Below are positions 17,257 through 25,090 of a stretch of DNA of 64,000 bases, one piece after another. Under the pieces are notes generated by a model. It worked only from the letters and a program-made list of their open reading frames with translations, ran no database searches and had not been told where the DNA came from. Origin of the DNA: an uncultured Collinsella sp. (GTDB lineage: Bacteria > Actinomycetota > Coriobacteriia > Coriobacteriales > Coriobacteriaceae). The first letter of the stretch is position 1. Each line of letters begins with the position of its first letter. The stretch is taken from assembly GCA_900541685.1 (NCBI GenBank), contig UQKM01000004.1:55346-119345 (forward strand), in the 5' to 3' direction. The position numbers and the translations under genes are program-made.

Positions 17257-18572
17257 CACACTTGGGTTTTGCCGATCATGATATTGAGGATCTCGACGTC
17301 GGTGTCCTTCATGCCCACGCGGCCTACGTAGCCCATACTGGCGATCGTCTGCTCAACGGTATCCTGGATCAGGCCCTCGCCGGCGCGGAAGCCGCGGCCC
17401 TGCATGGCCATATCGTGGCCCAGAATCGCAGCATCAACGGCAGCGGAAATCTTAGCCGCGCAACTCGCCTTGGCGCCATCGCACACGATGCCGCCCACGT
17501 TACCGAGCGTATTCGAGACCGTCGCGCCAATCTGCTCGCGCGTGCCACCGCACAGCCAGGTAATCGCAGCGCCGGCGCCGCACGCGGCGCAAATAGCACC
17601 GCAAAACGCCGAGAGCGCACCAATATAGCTCTTGATATGCACGGCGATAAGATCGGACAGCATCACGGCGCGCACCAGGCGCTCGTGGTCGCAACGCAGG
17701 TACTCGGCATACTCCATGACGGGCAATGCGCAGGTAATGCCCTGATTGCCCGAGCCGCACACAATGGCGACCGGCAGCGCGCAGCCGTTCATGCGGGCGT
17801 CGGACCCGGCGGCCGCACGGGCACGGGCACGGCAGGCGACGTCATCGGCACGAGCACCCAGCAGCGTACGACCCACCTCGGCGCCCCAAGCGTGCGCAAG
17901 GCCCTCGGCACTGATTGCGCCATTCAGCTCAATCTGACGCTCAACGGCAGCGCGGGCGTCCTCAATGTCACCGTCCTCGATAAAGTCGATGATGGACTCA
18001 ATGCTCATAGGGGCATCGGCCTTATCCGCCGCACGCTCGGCCACCACGCGCTCGGCGCAGGCGGCACACTCCCCCGCCGACTTGCCGCATACCGGAATAC
18101 CATCGAGCGTATGGCACGTGACATTAGTGTGGTGATCGGTAATCTCGACGACCGCGGTATGGCCCCCGGCCGTCGCAGTCACCTTGATGTAGAGGTTGGG
18201 CACACCTTCGACAAGCGACACATCGCAGTAGCCGGCGTCGGCGAGGAGCTCGGCCACGCGAGCGCGGTCTTCATCGTTAACGCTCTCGAGCACCTCGAGC
18301 GCGCTCTTAGCGTCGCCGCCCACGGCACCCAGCACGGCCGCGGCCTCAATACCGTGCATACCGCCCGAGTTGGGCACGGTCACGCTCTTGACGTTCTTGA
18401 TGATGTTGCCCGAGCAGGCAACATCCATATGATCGGGCTCGCAACCGAGCGTCTGGCTCGCCAGTGCCGCTGCATAGGCAACGGCAATGGGCTCGGTACA
18501 GCCGAGCGCGCAGACAAGCTCGCGGTTCAAAACATCGCAAAACGCGGCATCACGAAGGGAATCGGCAGGCAT
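17253..18572 (-). CDS. UPF0597 / CyuA-type L-cysteine desulfidase or serine dehydratase-like enzyme
   Basis: This 439-residue protein belongs to the UPF0597 family (YhaM/CyuA), related to the iron-sulfur L-serine dehydratase alpha chain. Known members break L-cysteine into pyruvate, ammonia and sulfide. Visible are ALGCTEPIAVAYAAALA at the N-terminus, SVTVPNSGGMHGIEAAAVLG, CGSGNQGITCALPVMEYAEY, and FCGAICAACGAGAAITWLCGG, which supplies likely iron-sulfur ligands. The C-terminal VCDGAKASCAAKISAAVDAA is typical. AGGAGA precedes the ATG. A role in cysteine use fits the nearby sulfur genes only loosely. Confidence 0.85.
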   Translation of the reverse strand: MPADSLRDAAFCDVLNRELVCALGCTEPIAVAYAAALASQTLGCEPDHMDVACSGNIIKNVKSVTVPNSGGMHGIEAAAVLGAVGGDAKSALEVLESVNDEDRARVAELLADAGYCDVSLVEGVPNLYIKVTATAGGHTAVVEITDHHTNVTCHTLDGIPVCGKSAGECAACAERVVAERAADKADAPMSIESIIDFIEDGDIEDARAAVERQIELNGAISAEGLAHAWGAEVGRTLLGARADDVACRARARAAAGSDARMNGCALPVAIVCGSGNQGITCALPVMEYAEYLRCDHERLVRAVMLSDLIAVHIKSYIGALSAFCGAICAACGAGAAITWLCGGTREQIGATVSNTLGNVGGIVCDGAKASCAAKISAAVDAAILGHDMAMQGRGFRAGEGLIQDTVEQTIASMGYVGRVGMKDTDVEILNIMIGKTQVC

Positions 18573-18843
18573 AGGTATCTCCTACTTGTATAACGGGCTG
18601 GGCTCTCAATAATAATTAGCTCCTTTATTTGATAACAATGCATCAAAAACTGCAACCATGGTTCCGGCGGACGGCGCTCGAGCACAAACTGGTGGCATTA
18701 TTCATGAGAAGCCGATCTTGTTGCATGCTAAAGCGTTTGACCAAAAAACGCCCGAGCGTTTACGCAAGAGTCGCGCTATCATGCAGTCGAACGCGGTAAA
18801 CACCTTTAGCATTTGCGCCGCACAGACCAGAGAGGAACCATCC

Positions 18844-19311
18844 ATGAAGATCGGTATCGGTAACGACCACGCCGCCGTCGAGCTCAAGAACATCATCTCC
18901 GAGCACCTGAAGGAGCGCGGCTGCGAGGTCGTGAACTTTGGCACCGACACCTCCGAGAGCTTTGACTACCCCATCGCCGGCTACAAGGTGGGTAAGGCCG
19001 TTGCCAACGGCGACGTCGACCTGGGCATCCTGATCTGCGGCACCGGCGTCGGTATCAGCCTGGCTGCTAACAAGGTAGAGGGCGTGCGCGCCGTCGTGTG
19101 CTCCGAGCCCTTCAGTGCCAAGCTCTCCCGCATGCATAACAATACCAACGTGCTCGCCTTTGGCGCCCGCGTCGTGGGCTCCGAGCTCGCCAAGATGATT
19201 GTCGACGAGTGGCTCGACGCCGAGTTTGAGGGCGGTCGTCACGAGCGTCGCGTTAACCTCCTCAACGAGATCGACCACACGCGCGGCCTCAAGGTCGTCG
19301 ACGAGGCCTAA
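18844..19311 (+). CDS. rpiB: Ribose-5-phosphate isomerase B
   Basis: RpiB interconverts ribose-5-phosphate and ribulose-5-phosphate in the pentose phosphate pathway. The 155-residue protein starts MKIGIGNDHAAVELK and has the ICGTGVGISLAANKVEG loop with the catalytic cysteine, then CSEPFSAKLSRMHNNTNVL, which matches RpiB well. The same fold includes the galactose-6-phosphate isomerase subunits, but a single gene in this context favours RpiB. GAGAGGAA precedes the ATG at 18844; the open frame upstream of it is not coding. A terminator follows. Confidence 0.92.
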   Translation: MKIGIGNDHAAVELKNIISEHLKERGCEVVNFGTDTSESFDYPIAGYKVGKAVANGDVDLGILICGTGVGISLAANKVEGVRAVVCSEPFSAKLSRMHNNTNVLAFGARVVGSELAKMIVDEWLDAEFEGGRHERRVNLLNEIDHTRGLKVVDEA

Positions 19312-19338
19312 ACCAGTCAGTGTCACAAGCTAACAGCA

Positions 19339-19373
19339 GGGGCCCGCTCGGAACTCATGTCCGAGCGGGCCCC
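19339..19373 (+). terminator. rpiB terminator
   Basis: A perfect 13-bp GC-rich stem (GGGGCCCGCTCGG and complement) with a 9-base loop is followed by TTCAT. It lies 28 bases after rpiB. Confidence 0.85.
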
Positions 19374-19390
19374 TTCATAGATTATGGAAT

Positions 19391-19424
19391 AAAAGGGCGC
19401 CGCGGATGGAGTTCCGCGGCGCCC
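19391..19424 (-). terminator. ndk terminator
   Basis: A 12-bp perfect stem GGGCGCCGCGGA/TCCGCGGCGCCC is followed on the minus strand by TTTTATT. It ends the ndk message 38 bases after its stop. Confidence 0.85.
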
Positions 19425-19462
19425 AAGCCACACGCTAACAGCTTTAAGGAGTCAAAGCTGGT

Positions 19463-19867
19463 TTAGCCAAAGAAGCGCTTGATCTCGATCTCGGCGTTCT
19501 CCAGGCAGTCGGAGCCGTGGATCACGTTGGCGTTGACATCGACGGCAAAGTCGCCGCGGATGGTACCAGGAGCAGCGTCAAGCGGATTAGTAGCGCCCAT
19601 GAGGGTGCGCATCTTAGCAACAGCGGAGAGACCGGAAACGACCATCTTGACGACCGGACCGCTCGTCATAAAGTCACAGAGACCGCCAAAGAAGGGCTTG
19701 TCGGCCAGATGGGCGTAGTGCTCCTCGACGGTAGCGCGCTCGAGCGTGGTCATCTCCATGCGCTCGATGACAAGGCCGCTGCGCTCAATGCGAGCAACAA
19801 TCTCGCCGATTTTGCGATCGCGCACAGCGTCGGGCTTAATCATGATGAAGGTCTTCTCGATAGCCAT
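19463..19867 (-). CDS. ndk: Nucleoside diphosphate kinase
   Basis: Ndk transfers the gamma phosphate of ATP to nucleoside diphosphates, balancing NTP and dNTP pools. At 134 residues it has family length. It starts MAIEKTFIMIKPDAVRD, keeps the catalytic histidine in NVIHGSDCLENAEIEI and has GATNPLDAAPGTIRGDF. The ATG at 19867 is the right start by homology; upstream in-frame codons add a non-family tail. It stands alone with its own terminator. Confidence 0.95.
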   Translation of the reverse strand: MAIEKTFIMIKPDAVRDRKIGEIVARIERSGLVIERMEMTTLERATVEEHYAHLADKPFFGGLCDFMTSGPVVKMVVSGLSAVAKMRTLMGATNPLDAAPGTIRGDFAVDVNANVIHGSDCLENAEIEIKRFFG

Positions 19868-20171
19868 AAGGTAGCCTTTCAAGTAGGTTCGCGCGTGCCC
19901 AAGTCCCATTCCGGCACCCGCCTGGACTGCATCGTAACAGAGTTTTAGCTGCAGTTAAACAAAAAGCTGTTTCTTGAAACGCTACAATTTATTAAAGCGC
20001 TCCATATGTGTCACTTCTGTTTCGAAGCTCGATTAGAGTACCATCCGACTGCCCATCAACCGCATCGAGCAGAGCAGACGGTCGGTTGCCGCCCGCGAAC
20101 GTACCCCCTTCACAACCTGCCCAAAGGTCCTACAGAAGTTCTCGACAAGCCCCTCCCCCATAGCAACAAAA
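19868..20171. other. Upstream region of ndk, no gene seen
   Basis: This gap holds no convincing gene or structured RNA that I can recognise. The first ~100 bases upstream of ndk are AT-rich and should contain its promoter, but no clear -35/-10 pair is seen. Confidence 0.4.
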
Positions 20172-20201
20172 TACGGACGCCCACATCAGCAGACGCCCGT
20201 A
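20172..20201 (-). terminator. argH terminator
   Basis: On the minus strand TACGGGCGTC pairs with GGCGTCCGTA (two G-U pairs) around a 10-base loop, followed by TTTTGTT. It lies about 50 bases past argH. Confidence 0.7.
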
Positions 20202-20252
20202 AAGCAAAAAACGATTCCTCAATAAATGGCAAAAACGGCTTCGGCCAAACCC

Positions 20253-21683
20253 TTACTTTATCCCGTGGCCCATCTCGACGACCTTGGTCAGCGATCCAAA
20301 CACGCCCTCGTCGGCCACGAGCTGTGCCTCGGCACGCTGCAGCTGCACGGCAACGGCGGCAGGGGCGGTACCGCCCTCGGTCGTACGCGCGGCGACAATT
20401 GAGGGGATGTCGAGTGCCTCGGTAATATCGCGTTCAAAGAGCGGGCTTGCCTCCTGGAACACCTCAAACGGTAGGTCCTCAAGATTGCAGCCACGCTTCT
20501 CACACATCAGGACCAGATGGCCCACCACGGCATGTGCCTCGCGGAACGGCAGACCACGCTTAGCCAGGTAATCGGCAACATCGGTAGCGGCAAGGTGCCC
20601 CACGCCGCACTCGCGCGCCATGGCATCCTCGTTGACAGTCCAGGTCGAAATCATACCGGCCATAACGGACAGGCACTGCATGAGCGTATGGGCGGTATCG
20701 AGCGCGCCCTCCTTGTCCTCCTGCAAGTCCTTGTTATAAGCGAGCGGCAAGCCCTTCATGGTCACGAGCAGCTGCACCAGGTTGCCATACACACGGCCGC
20801 TCTTGCCGCGAATAAGCTCGGCAAAGTCGGGATTCTTCTTCTGCGGCATGATGGACGAGCCGGTGGAGTACGAGTCGGAAAGCGTGATAAAGCCAAATTC
20901 GGAGCTCGACCACAGCACGATCTCCTCGGAAAGACGCGACAGGTGCATCGCCATGACGGATCCGGCGTAATGCAGATCGAGCAGGAAATCACGGTCGGAA
21001 ACCGCATCGAGCGAGTTGGGAATCACGCCCGCAAAGCCAAGTTCGGCAGCCGTCATCTGACGATCGAGCGGATAGCTCGTACCGGCAAGCGCGGCAGCAC
21101 CCAGCGGGCAGCTGTCGGCGGCATCAAAGGCGGCCTTCAGGCGTGTAAAGTCGCGCGCGAACATCCAGGAATACGCCAGCAGATGATGCGACAGAAGCAC
21201 GGGCTGAGCGTGCTGCATATGCGTGTAGCCCGGCAAAATCACCTTGTCGTACTTCTTAGCCGCATCCACCAGCACATGGCGCAGCTCTAGATTGGCCTCC
21301 ATGAGCTCCTTGGCCAGCGCCTTGACGCCCAGGCGCGTGTCGGTCGCCACCTGGTCGTTGCGCGAACGTCCGGTATGCAAGCGCTTGCCAGCCTCGCCGA
21401 TGCGACGCGTCAGCTCGCTCTCGATGGACATATGAATGTCCTCATCGTTGATATCGAAGGTGAAGTTGCCGGCATCGATATCCTGTTCGATTCCGGTCAG
21501 GCCATTGGCAATCGCCTGCTCGTCCTCGGCACTGATGATGCCCTTGGCCGCCAGCATTTTGGCATGCGCCTTAGAGCCGGCGATATCCTGTTTATAGAGA
21601 TGTTTGTCGACCGGCAGCGACGCGCCAAACTCCTGCGTGACCTCGGCCACGCCTGCCTCAAAACGACCACCCCAAAGAGCCAT
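20253..21683 (-). CDS. argH: Argininosuccinate lyase
   Basis: ArgH splits argininosuccinate into arginine and fumarate, the last step of arginine synthesis. The protein is 476 residues. It has the fumarase-superfamily signature GSSIMPQKKNPD with the catalytic serine, plus HTGRSRNDQVATD and GYTHMQHAQPVLLSHH near residues 108-165. The ATG at 21683 (MALWGGRF) has GAAAGGGG upstream; the longer frame adds an unrelated leader. It lies downstream of argG on the same strand, separated by 520 bases holding a terminator-like hairpin and a small gene. Confidence 0.95.
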   Translation of the reverse strand: MALWGGRFEAGVAEVTQEFGASLPVDKHLYKQDIAGSKAHAKMLAAKGIISAEDEQAIANGLTGIEQDIDAGNFTFDINDEDIHMSIESELTRRIGEAGKRLHTGRSRNDQVATDTRLGVKALAKELMEANLELRHVLVDAAKKYDKVILPGYTHMQHAQPVLLSHHLLAYSWMFARDFTRLKAAFDAADSCPLGAAALAGTSYPLDRQMTAAELGFAGVIPNSLDAVSDRDFLLDLHYAGSVMAMHLSRLSEEIVLWSSSEFGFITLSDSYSTGSSIMPQKKNPDFAELIRGKSGRVYGNLVQLLVTMKGLPLAYNKDLQEDKEGALDTAHTLMQCLSVMAGMISTWTVNEDAMARECGVGHLAATDVADYLAKRGLPFREAHAVVGHLVLMCEKRGCNLEDLPFEVFQEASPLFERDITEALDIPSIVAARTTEGGTAPAAVAVQLQRAEAQLVADEGVFGSLTKVVEMGHGIK

Positions 21684-21801
21684 GGAACCGTCCCCTTTCT
21701 CCAAATACCAATACAAGCGCCCAAAGCAATACGCCATATCGCTAACGCGATTTTTCAACCGCTAGTTTTACACATTCCCCACCGTGTGCGGAGCCATGTA
21801 G

Positions 21802-21972
21802 CTAATTTGCAAAGAAGTGACGCGCCATGCACTTGGCGCCCAACGTCTCCCTCCGGATGTTGCCCTGCGAACCATCGATCCAGGCCTTCAGGCTCATAGG
21901 AACGTCCTCGACCTTTGCAGCATCGAACTCGGGCGCGAGGGCAAGTAGAGCATGCGCGATAGCATTGAACAT
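21802..21972 (-). CDS. Small 56-residue hypothetical protein between argG and argH
   Basis: An ATG at 21972 with GAGGAG eight bases upstream opens a 56-codon frame ending in TAG. The protein begins MFNAIAHALLALAPEFDAAK and ends with a basic, cysteine-containing stretch (GAKCMARHFFAN). I do not recognise it; there is no signal peptide or clear membrane helix. It lies between the hairpin after argG and the argH start, so it could be co-transcribed with argH or have its own promoter (TATATATA lies just upstream). The good ribosome binding site is the main evidence; a chance frame remains possible. Confidence 0.5.
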   Translation of the reverse strand: MFNAIAHALLALAPEFDAAKVEDVPMSLKAWIDGSQGNIRRETLGAKCMARHFFAN

Positions 21973-22022
21973 AATGGATACTCCTCATATATATAGGCGC
22001 AGAGCCGCCAAATTGATAGAAG

Positions 22023-22052
22023 GAGCCCCGCCGGACAACCCCGGCGGGGCTC
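22023..22052 (-). terminator. Terminator-like hairpin after argG
   Basis: A perfect 12-bp stem GAGCCCCGCCGG/CCGGCGGGGCTC with a 6-base loop is followed on the minus strand by CTTCTATC, so the T-run is weak. It lies about 150 bases past argG and may end or reduce argG readthrough. Confidence 0.65.
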
Positions 22053-22205
22053 GGACTCAGCCGCAGACGCGGCATCATATATGCGGGCGGAACGTAGGGG
22101 CCACCGATGTTAAGAAGTGTCAGCAAGCATAACGAAAGGTAGGGACCCCGTGCACCCGTTATGTATCACGCGGATGGGCCGCGCGGATACCAAGGGAAGG
22201 AGGCG

Positions 22206-23432
22206 CTAGGCCTGGGCGGCAGCAGAGCTGGGACCCTGGACCTTAGCCCACGTCTTGAGCGACAGCGTATCGATCTCGATAAAGCCGGCGCTGGCCTTCT
22301 CGTCAAACGTGGTGTCGCGGTCGTAGGTAGCCAGACCGTAGTCGTAGAGGCTGAAGGGGCTCTTGCGGCCGACGACATGGCAGTTGCCCTTAAAGAACTT
22401 CAGACGGACAGTGCCGGTCACGAACTTCTGGGTATCGGCCATAAAGGCATCGAGCGCGTTTTTGAGCGGGCTGTACCACTGGCCGTTGTACACGGCGGTG
22501 GCCCAATCCTGCTCGAGCTTGATCTTGGTCTTGAGCAGGTCGCCCTCGACGCAGATGTCCTCGAGCGCCTTGTGAGCGGTGATGAGCGTCAGGGCGCCGG
22601 GAACCTCGTAGCACTCGCGGCTCTTAAGGCCCACCAGGCGATCCTCGACCAGATCGAGACGGCCAAAGCCATTGTCGCCGGAGATCTTGTTGAGGGCGAT
22701 AACGATCTCGGAGAGCTTCATCTTCTTGCCGTCGACGGCGACGGGCTTGCCGGCCTCAAACTCAATCTCGGTGTAGGTCGGGGTGTCCGGCGTGTCCTCG
22801 GGGTTCTTGGTCATAACCCAAGCGTCGTCGAGCGGCTCGTTCCAGGGATCCTCCAGGTGACCGCACTCAATGGCACGACCCCACAGGTTGTCGTCGATGG
22901 AGTAGGGGTTGTCGTTGGCACCCTCGGGAACCGGCACGTTGTGGGCGTGGGCATAGGCGACCTCGTCGGGACGGCACTTCAGGTCCCACTCGCGAACCGG
23001 GGCGATAACCTTGAGCTCGGGGTCGAGGGCCTTGACGGCGGCCTCAAAACGGACCTGGTCGTTACCTTTGCCAGTGCAGCCGTGGGCGACGTAGGTCGCG
23101 CCAAACTCGTGGGCGACCTCAACAAGCTTCTTGGCAAGCAGCGGGCGAGACAGGGCGGAGAGCAGCGGATACTTATTCTCGTACATGGAGTTTGCGGCGA
23201 TGGCTTTGGTCAGGAACTCATCGGAGAACTCGTCGCGCAGGTCGAGCACCTGGCAATCGAGAACGCCCAGGTCGAGCGCCTTCTGCTTCTTGGCATCCAG
23301 TCCGGTCTCTTCCTGGCCCACGTTGCCGCAGACGCAAACGACATCGAGATTCTTCTCGTCCTGGAGCCACTTGACACATACGGATGTATCAAGACCACCG
23401 GAATATGCGAGAACGACTTTTTCCTTGCTCAT
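22206..23432 (-). CDS. argG: Argininosuccinate synthase
   Basis: ArgG joins citrulline and aspartate with ATP to make argininosuccinate. The 408-residue protein starts MSKEKVVLAYSGGLDTSVC, which holds the ATP pyrophosphatase loop SGGLDTS. It continues with ATYVAHGCTGKGNDQVRFE and the ENPYSID-like segment DNPYSIDDNLWGRAIE, all family features. The ATG at 23432 has GAAAGGA at a good distance. Upstream on the same strand is a 200-base leader that encodes an arginine-rich peptide and a possible terminator, suggesting attenuation. argH lies downstream. Confidence 0.95.
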   Translation of the reverse strand: MSKEKVVLAYSGGLDTSVCVKWLQDEKNLDVVCVCGNVGQEETGLDAKKQKALDLGVLDCQVLDLRDEFSDEFLTKAIAANSMYENKYPLLSALSRPLLAKKLVEVAHEFGATYVAHGCTGKGNDQVRFEAAVKALDPELKVIAPVREWDLKCRPDEVAYAHAHNVPVPEGANDNPYSIDDNLWGRAIECGHLEDPWNEPLDDAWVMTKNPEDTPDTPTYTEIEFEAGKPVAVDGKKMKLSEIVIALNKISGDNGFGRLDLVEDRLVGLKSRECYEVPGALTLITAHKALEDICVEGDLLKTKIKLEQDWATAVYNGQWYSPLKNALDAFMADTQKFVTGTVRLKFFKGNCHVVGRKSPFSLYDYGLATYDRDTTFDEKASAGFIEIDTLSLKTWAKVQGPSSAAAQA

Positions 23433-23533
23433 GGCTGTTTCCTTTCGCCCTTGGTAGCTAGTTAGAACATCGGTCAGTTGCAAGTCATTTCAAGGTCATA
23501 TACCGTGCAATATCAGGTTAAATAGCAAAAATC

Positions 23534-23573
23534 AGCACATACATGCCCTAGAAACATGCAGCAATGTCGTGCT
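23534..23573 (-). promoter_or_regulatory. Candidate attenuator hairpin before argG
   Basis: On the minus strand AGCAC pairs with GTGCT around a further TGCATG/CATGTA stem, and the hairpin is followed by GATTTTTGC. It lies 65 bases past the leader peptide and ahead of argG. The outer stem is short with an 8-base bulge, so its strength as a terminator is uncertain without folding. Confidence 0.4.
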
Positions 23574-23637
23574 AAAACCCAACGACCTCAAAATGACTCT
23601 GTTGAGGCAATTCGCCCCATGCGGACAGAGACGATTG

Positions 23638-23712
23638 TTATCGTCGTCGGGAAATTGCGCGCTGGCGTCGGATGGCATTGTCTGCAGTGGTGATGATCTT
23701 TACGAACTGCAT
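23638..23712 (-). CDS. Arginine-rich leader peptide of argG (24 residues)
   Basis: A 24-codon frame starts at the ATG at 23712, with AAAGGAG six to eight bases upstream, and ends in TAA at 23638. Its last ten residues are RRQRAISRRR: six arginines, four of them CGA codons, just before the stop. A GACGAT/ATCGTC stem (23630-23645) overlaps the final Arg codons and stop. This layout, 200 bases upstream of an arginine biosynthetic gene and before a hairpin with a T-run, is that of a ribosome-mediated attenuator. When charged Arg-tRNA is scarce the ribosome would stall on the Arg codons and alter folding downstream. This role is inferred. Confidence 0.6.
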   Translation of the reverse strand: MQFVKIITTADNAIRRQRAISRRR

Positions 23713-23815
23713 CTGCCTCTCCTTTCACGTATCGCCGGGCGCAATTCAAATATCGTAAACGGTACCTTTTACTCGGTAAGCGGTTGTTTTTCCGTCTCCG
23801 TTTTCGATGGTCGCT

Positions 23816-23843
23816 ATATTACGCTAAAGTGCCCGCAGCACAA
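23816..23843 (-). promoter_or_regulatory. Candidate promoter for the argG leader
   Basis: On the minus strand TTGTGC (23838-23843) and TAATAT (23816-23821) are 16 bases apart. The start would lie about 95 bases before the leader peptide. Confidence 0.4.
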
Positions 23844-23891
23844 GCGACAAATTCAAATTTCTGAAAAGTTTTTTCATTACTTTGTGAAGCG

Positions 23892-23909
23892 TGGTGCAAA
23901 TACGCACCA
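23892..23909. promoter_or_regulatory. Palindrome TGGTGC-N6-GCACCA
   Basis: An 18-base operator-like palindrome lies between argG and the divergent HAD gene, 78 bases before the latter's start. It could bind a dimeric repressor of either gene. It does not resemble the ArgR box I know. Confidence 0.35.
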
Positions 23910-23986
23910 TTCCTGCGAAAATACGCTCGACTACTAGTTGATGGTTATAACGTCTGAAACAATCTCGAAACGAAAGGCGCATTTTT

Positions 23987-24814
23987 ATGCAAACTTACGA
24001 ATCGGACGCCAACATCGGCAACATTAAGATTCTCGCCGTCGATATGGACAAGACGCTGCTGACCGACGAGCGTGCGCTGCCCCAGGGTCTTGATGAGCGC
24101 CTGGACAAGCTCGCCGACGCCGGCATCGTATTCTGCCCCGCCAGCGGACGTCCCGCCCCCAAGCTCGAGGAGATGTTCGAGGGCATCAAAAACCGCCTTG
24201 CTTTTTGTCCCGACAACGGAGCGTGCGTGATCTATCGCGGCAGCTATATCTATAAGAGCAATATTGACGTGGAGCTGTATCAGCAGGTCTTGAGCCGTGC
24301 CTCGGAGGATCCTCGCGCTGTCCCCGTCCTGTGCTGCTTCGACGAGTTCTACGTGCTTGCCCGCGACCATCAATACCACGACGAGATCAGCGTCTACTAC
24401 AACACAATCAACTACGTCGACAGCTTTGAGGGCATTGATTTCGAGTCCAACAAGATTTCGGTCTTCTTCCCCGGCTACGACGCCGAGCCCGCTTTCCGCG
24501 AGACCTATAGCCCCGAGTTCTCGGACAAGCTCTACGTCACCAACGCCGGGCGCGAGTGGATCGACTTTATGAACCTGGGCGTCGACAAGGGCGCCGGCGT
24601 CGCGCACCTGTGCGAACACCTGGGCATCGATATCGCCGACGCCGCCGCCGTGGGCGACACCTACAACGACATCCCCATGCTGGAGCGCGTCGGTCACAGC
24701 TTTATCGTGGACAATGCCGAGGAGCACATGAACGCGCACGCCAAGTGGCGCATTCCGAGCAACAACGACGGGGGCGTACTGACGCTCATCGACGCCATCT
24801 TGGCGGCTCGTTAA
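23987..24814 (+). CDS. Cof-type HAD-IIB phosphatase
   Basis: A 275-residue phosphatase of the HAD IIB (Cof) branch, which acts on sugar phosphates or cofactor phosphates. Motif I is LAVDMDKTLLTDERALP near residue 15, motif II is VFCPASGRPAP, and motif IV is AAVGDTYNDIPMLERVG. The cap domain lies between motifs II and III, as in IIB members. A lysine in DKGAGVAHLCEHL serves as motif III. CGAAAGG precedes the ATG at 23987. It stands alone and is followed by a very long inverted repeat. Confidence 0.87.
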   Translation: MQTYESDANIGNIKILAVDMDKTLLTDERALPQGLDERLDKLADAGIVFCPASGRPAPKLEEMFEGIKNRLAFCPDNGACVIYRGSYIYKSNIDVELYQQVLSRASEDPRAVPVLCCFDEFYVLARDHQYHDEISVYYNTINYVDSFEGIDFESNKISVFFPGYDAEPAFRETYSPEFSDKLYVTNAGREWIDFMNLGVDKGAGVAHLCEHLGIDIADAAAVGDTYNDIPMLERVGHSFIVDNAEEHMNAHAKWRIPSNNDGGVLTLIDAILAAR

Positions 24815-24825
24815 CGTAGCTTGTC

Positions 24826-24955
24826 GGACCTGGCCGGGCGACGCGGGTAAGTTTTTCGTTCGGTCAGGTCCTGGGCTCGCTCGAAGGCCACATTAAGTGG
24901 CCTTCGGCTCGTGCGGAATCTACGAAAAACTTACCCGCGTCGCCCGGCCAGGTCC
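24826..24955. repeat. 34-bp perfect inverted repeat with nested hairpin
   Basis: Arms at 24826-24859 and 24922-24955 are exactly complementary over 34 bases. A second perfect stem, CGAAGGCCAC/GTGGCCTTCG (24882-24891, 24897-24906), sits in the loop. It lies between the convergent HAD gene and polA. The length and perfection exceed a normal terminator. A comparable element lies at 39287-39394, with different arm sequence. Confidence 0.9.
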
Positions 24956-25024
24956 TAGGTTTACTTGTCTGCCGCCTAGATGGCGTCTTGGCGTCTAGAT
25001 ACTTTGGCTGAATTAAATTGAATG

Positions 25025-25056
25025 AAGGGAGCTCCTTGTTGATGAGGGGCTCCCTT
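25025..25056. terminator. polA / convergent terminator
   Basis: AAGGGAGC (25025-25032) pairs with GCTCCCTT (25049-25056). The plus strand follows with CTGTTTT and the minus strand with CATTCAATTT. It most probably ends polA, 34 bases past its stop. Confidence 0.7.
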
Positions 25057-25090
25057 CTGTTTTGGCTACTTTGGGGTTGTTGGTACGTCT

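Noticed and set aside
21755..22126. 123-residue minus-strand frame between argG and argH
   Set aside because: It runs through the argG-side hairpin in another frame with no binding site; the 56-codon frame inside the region is better supported.
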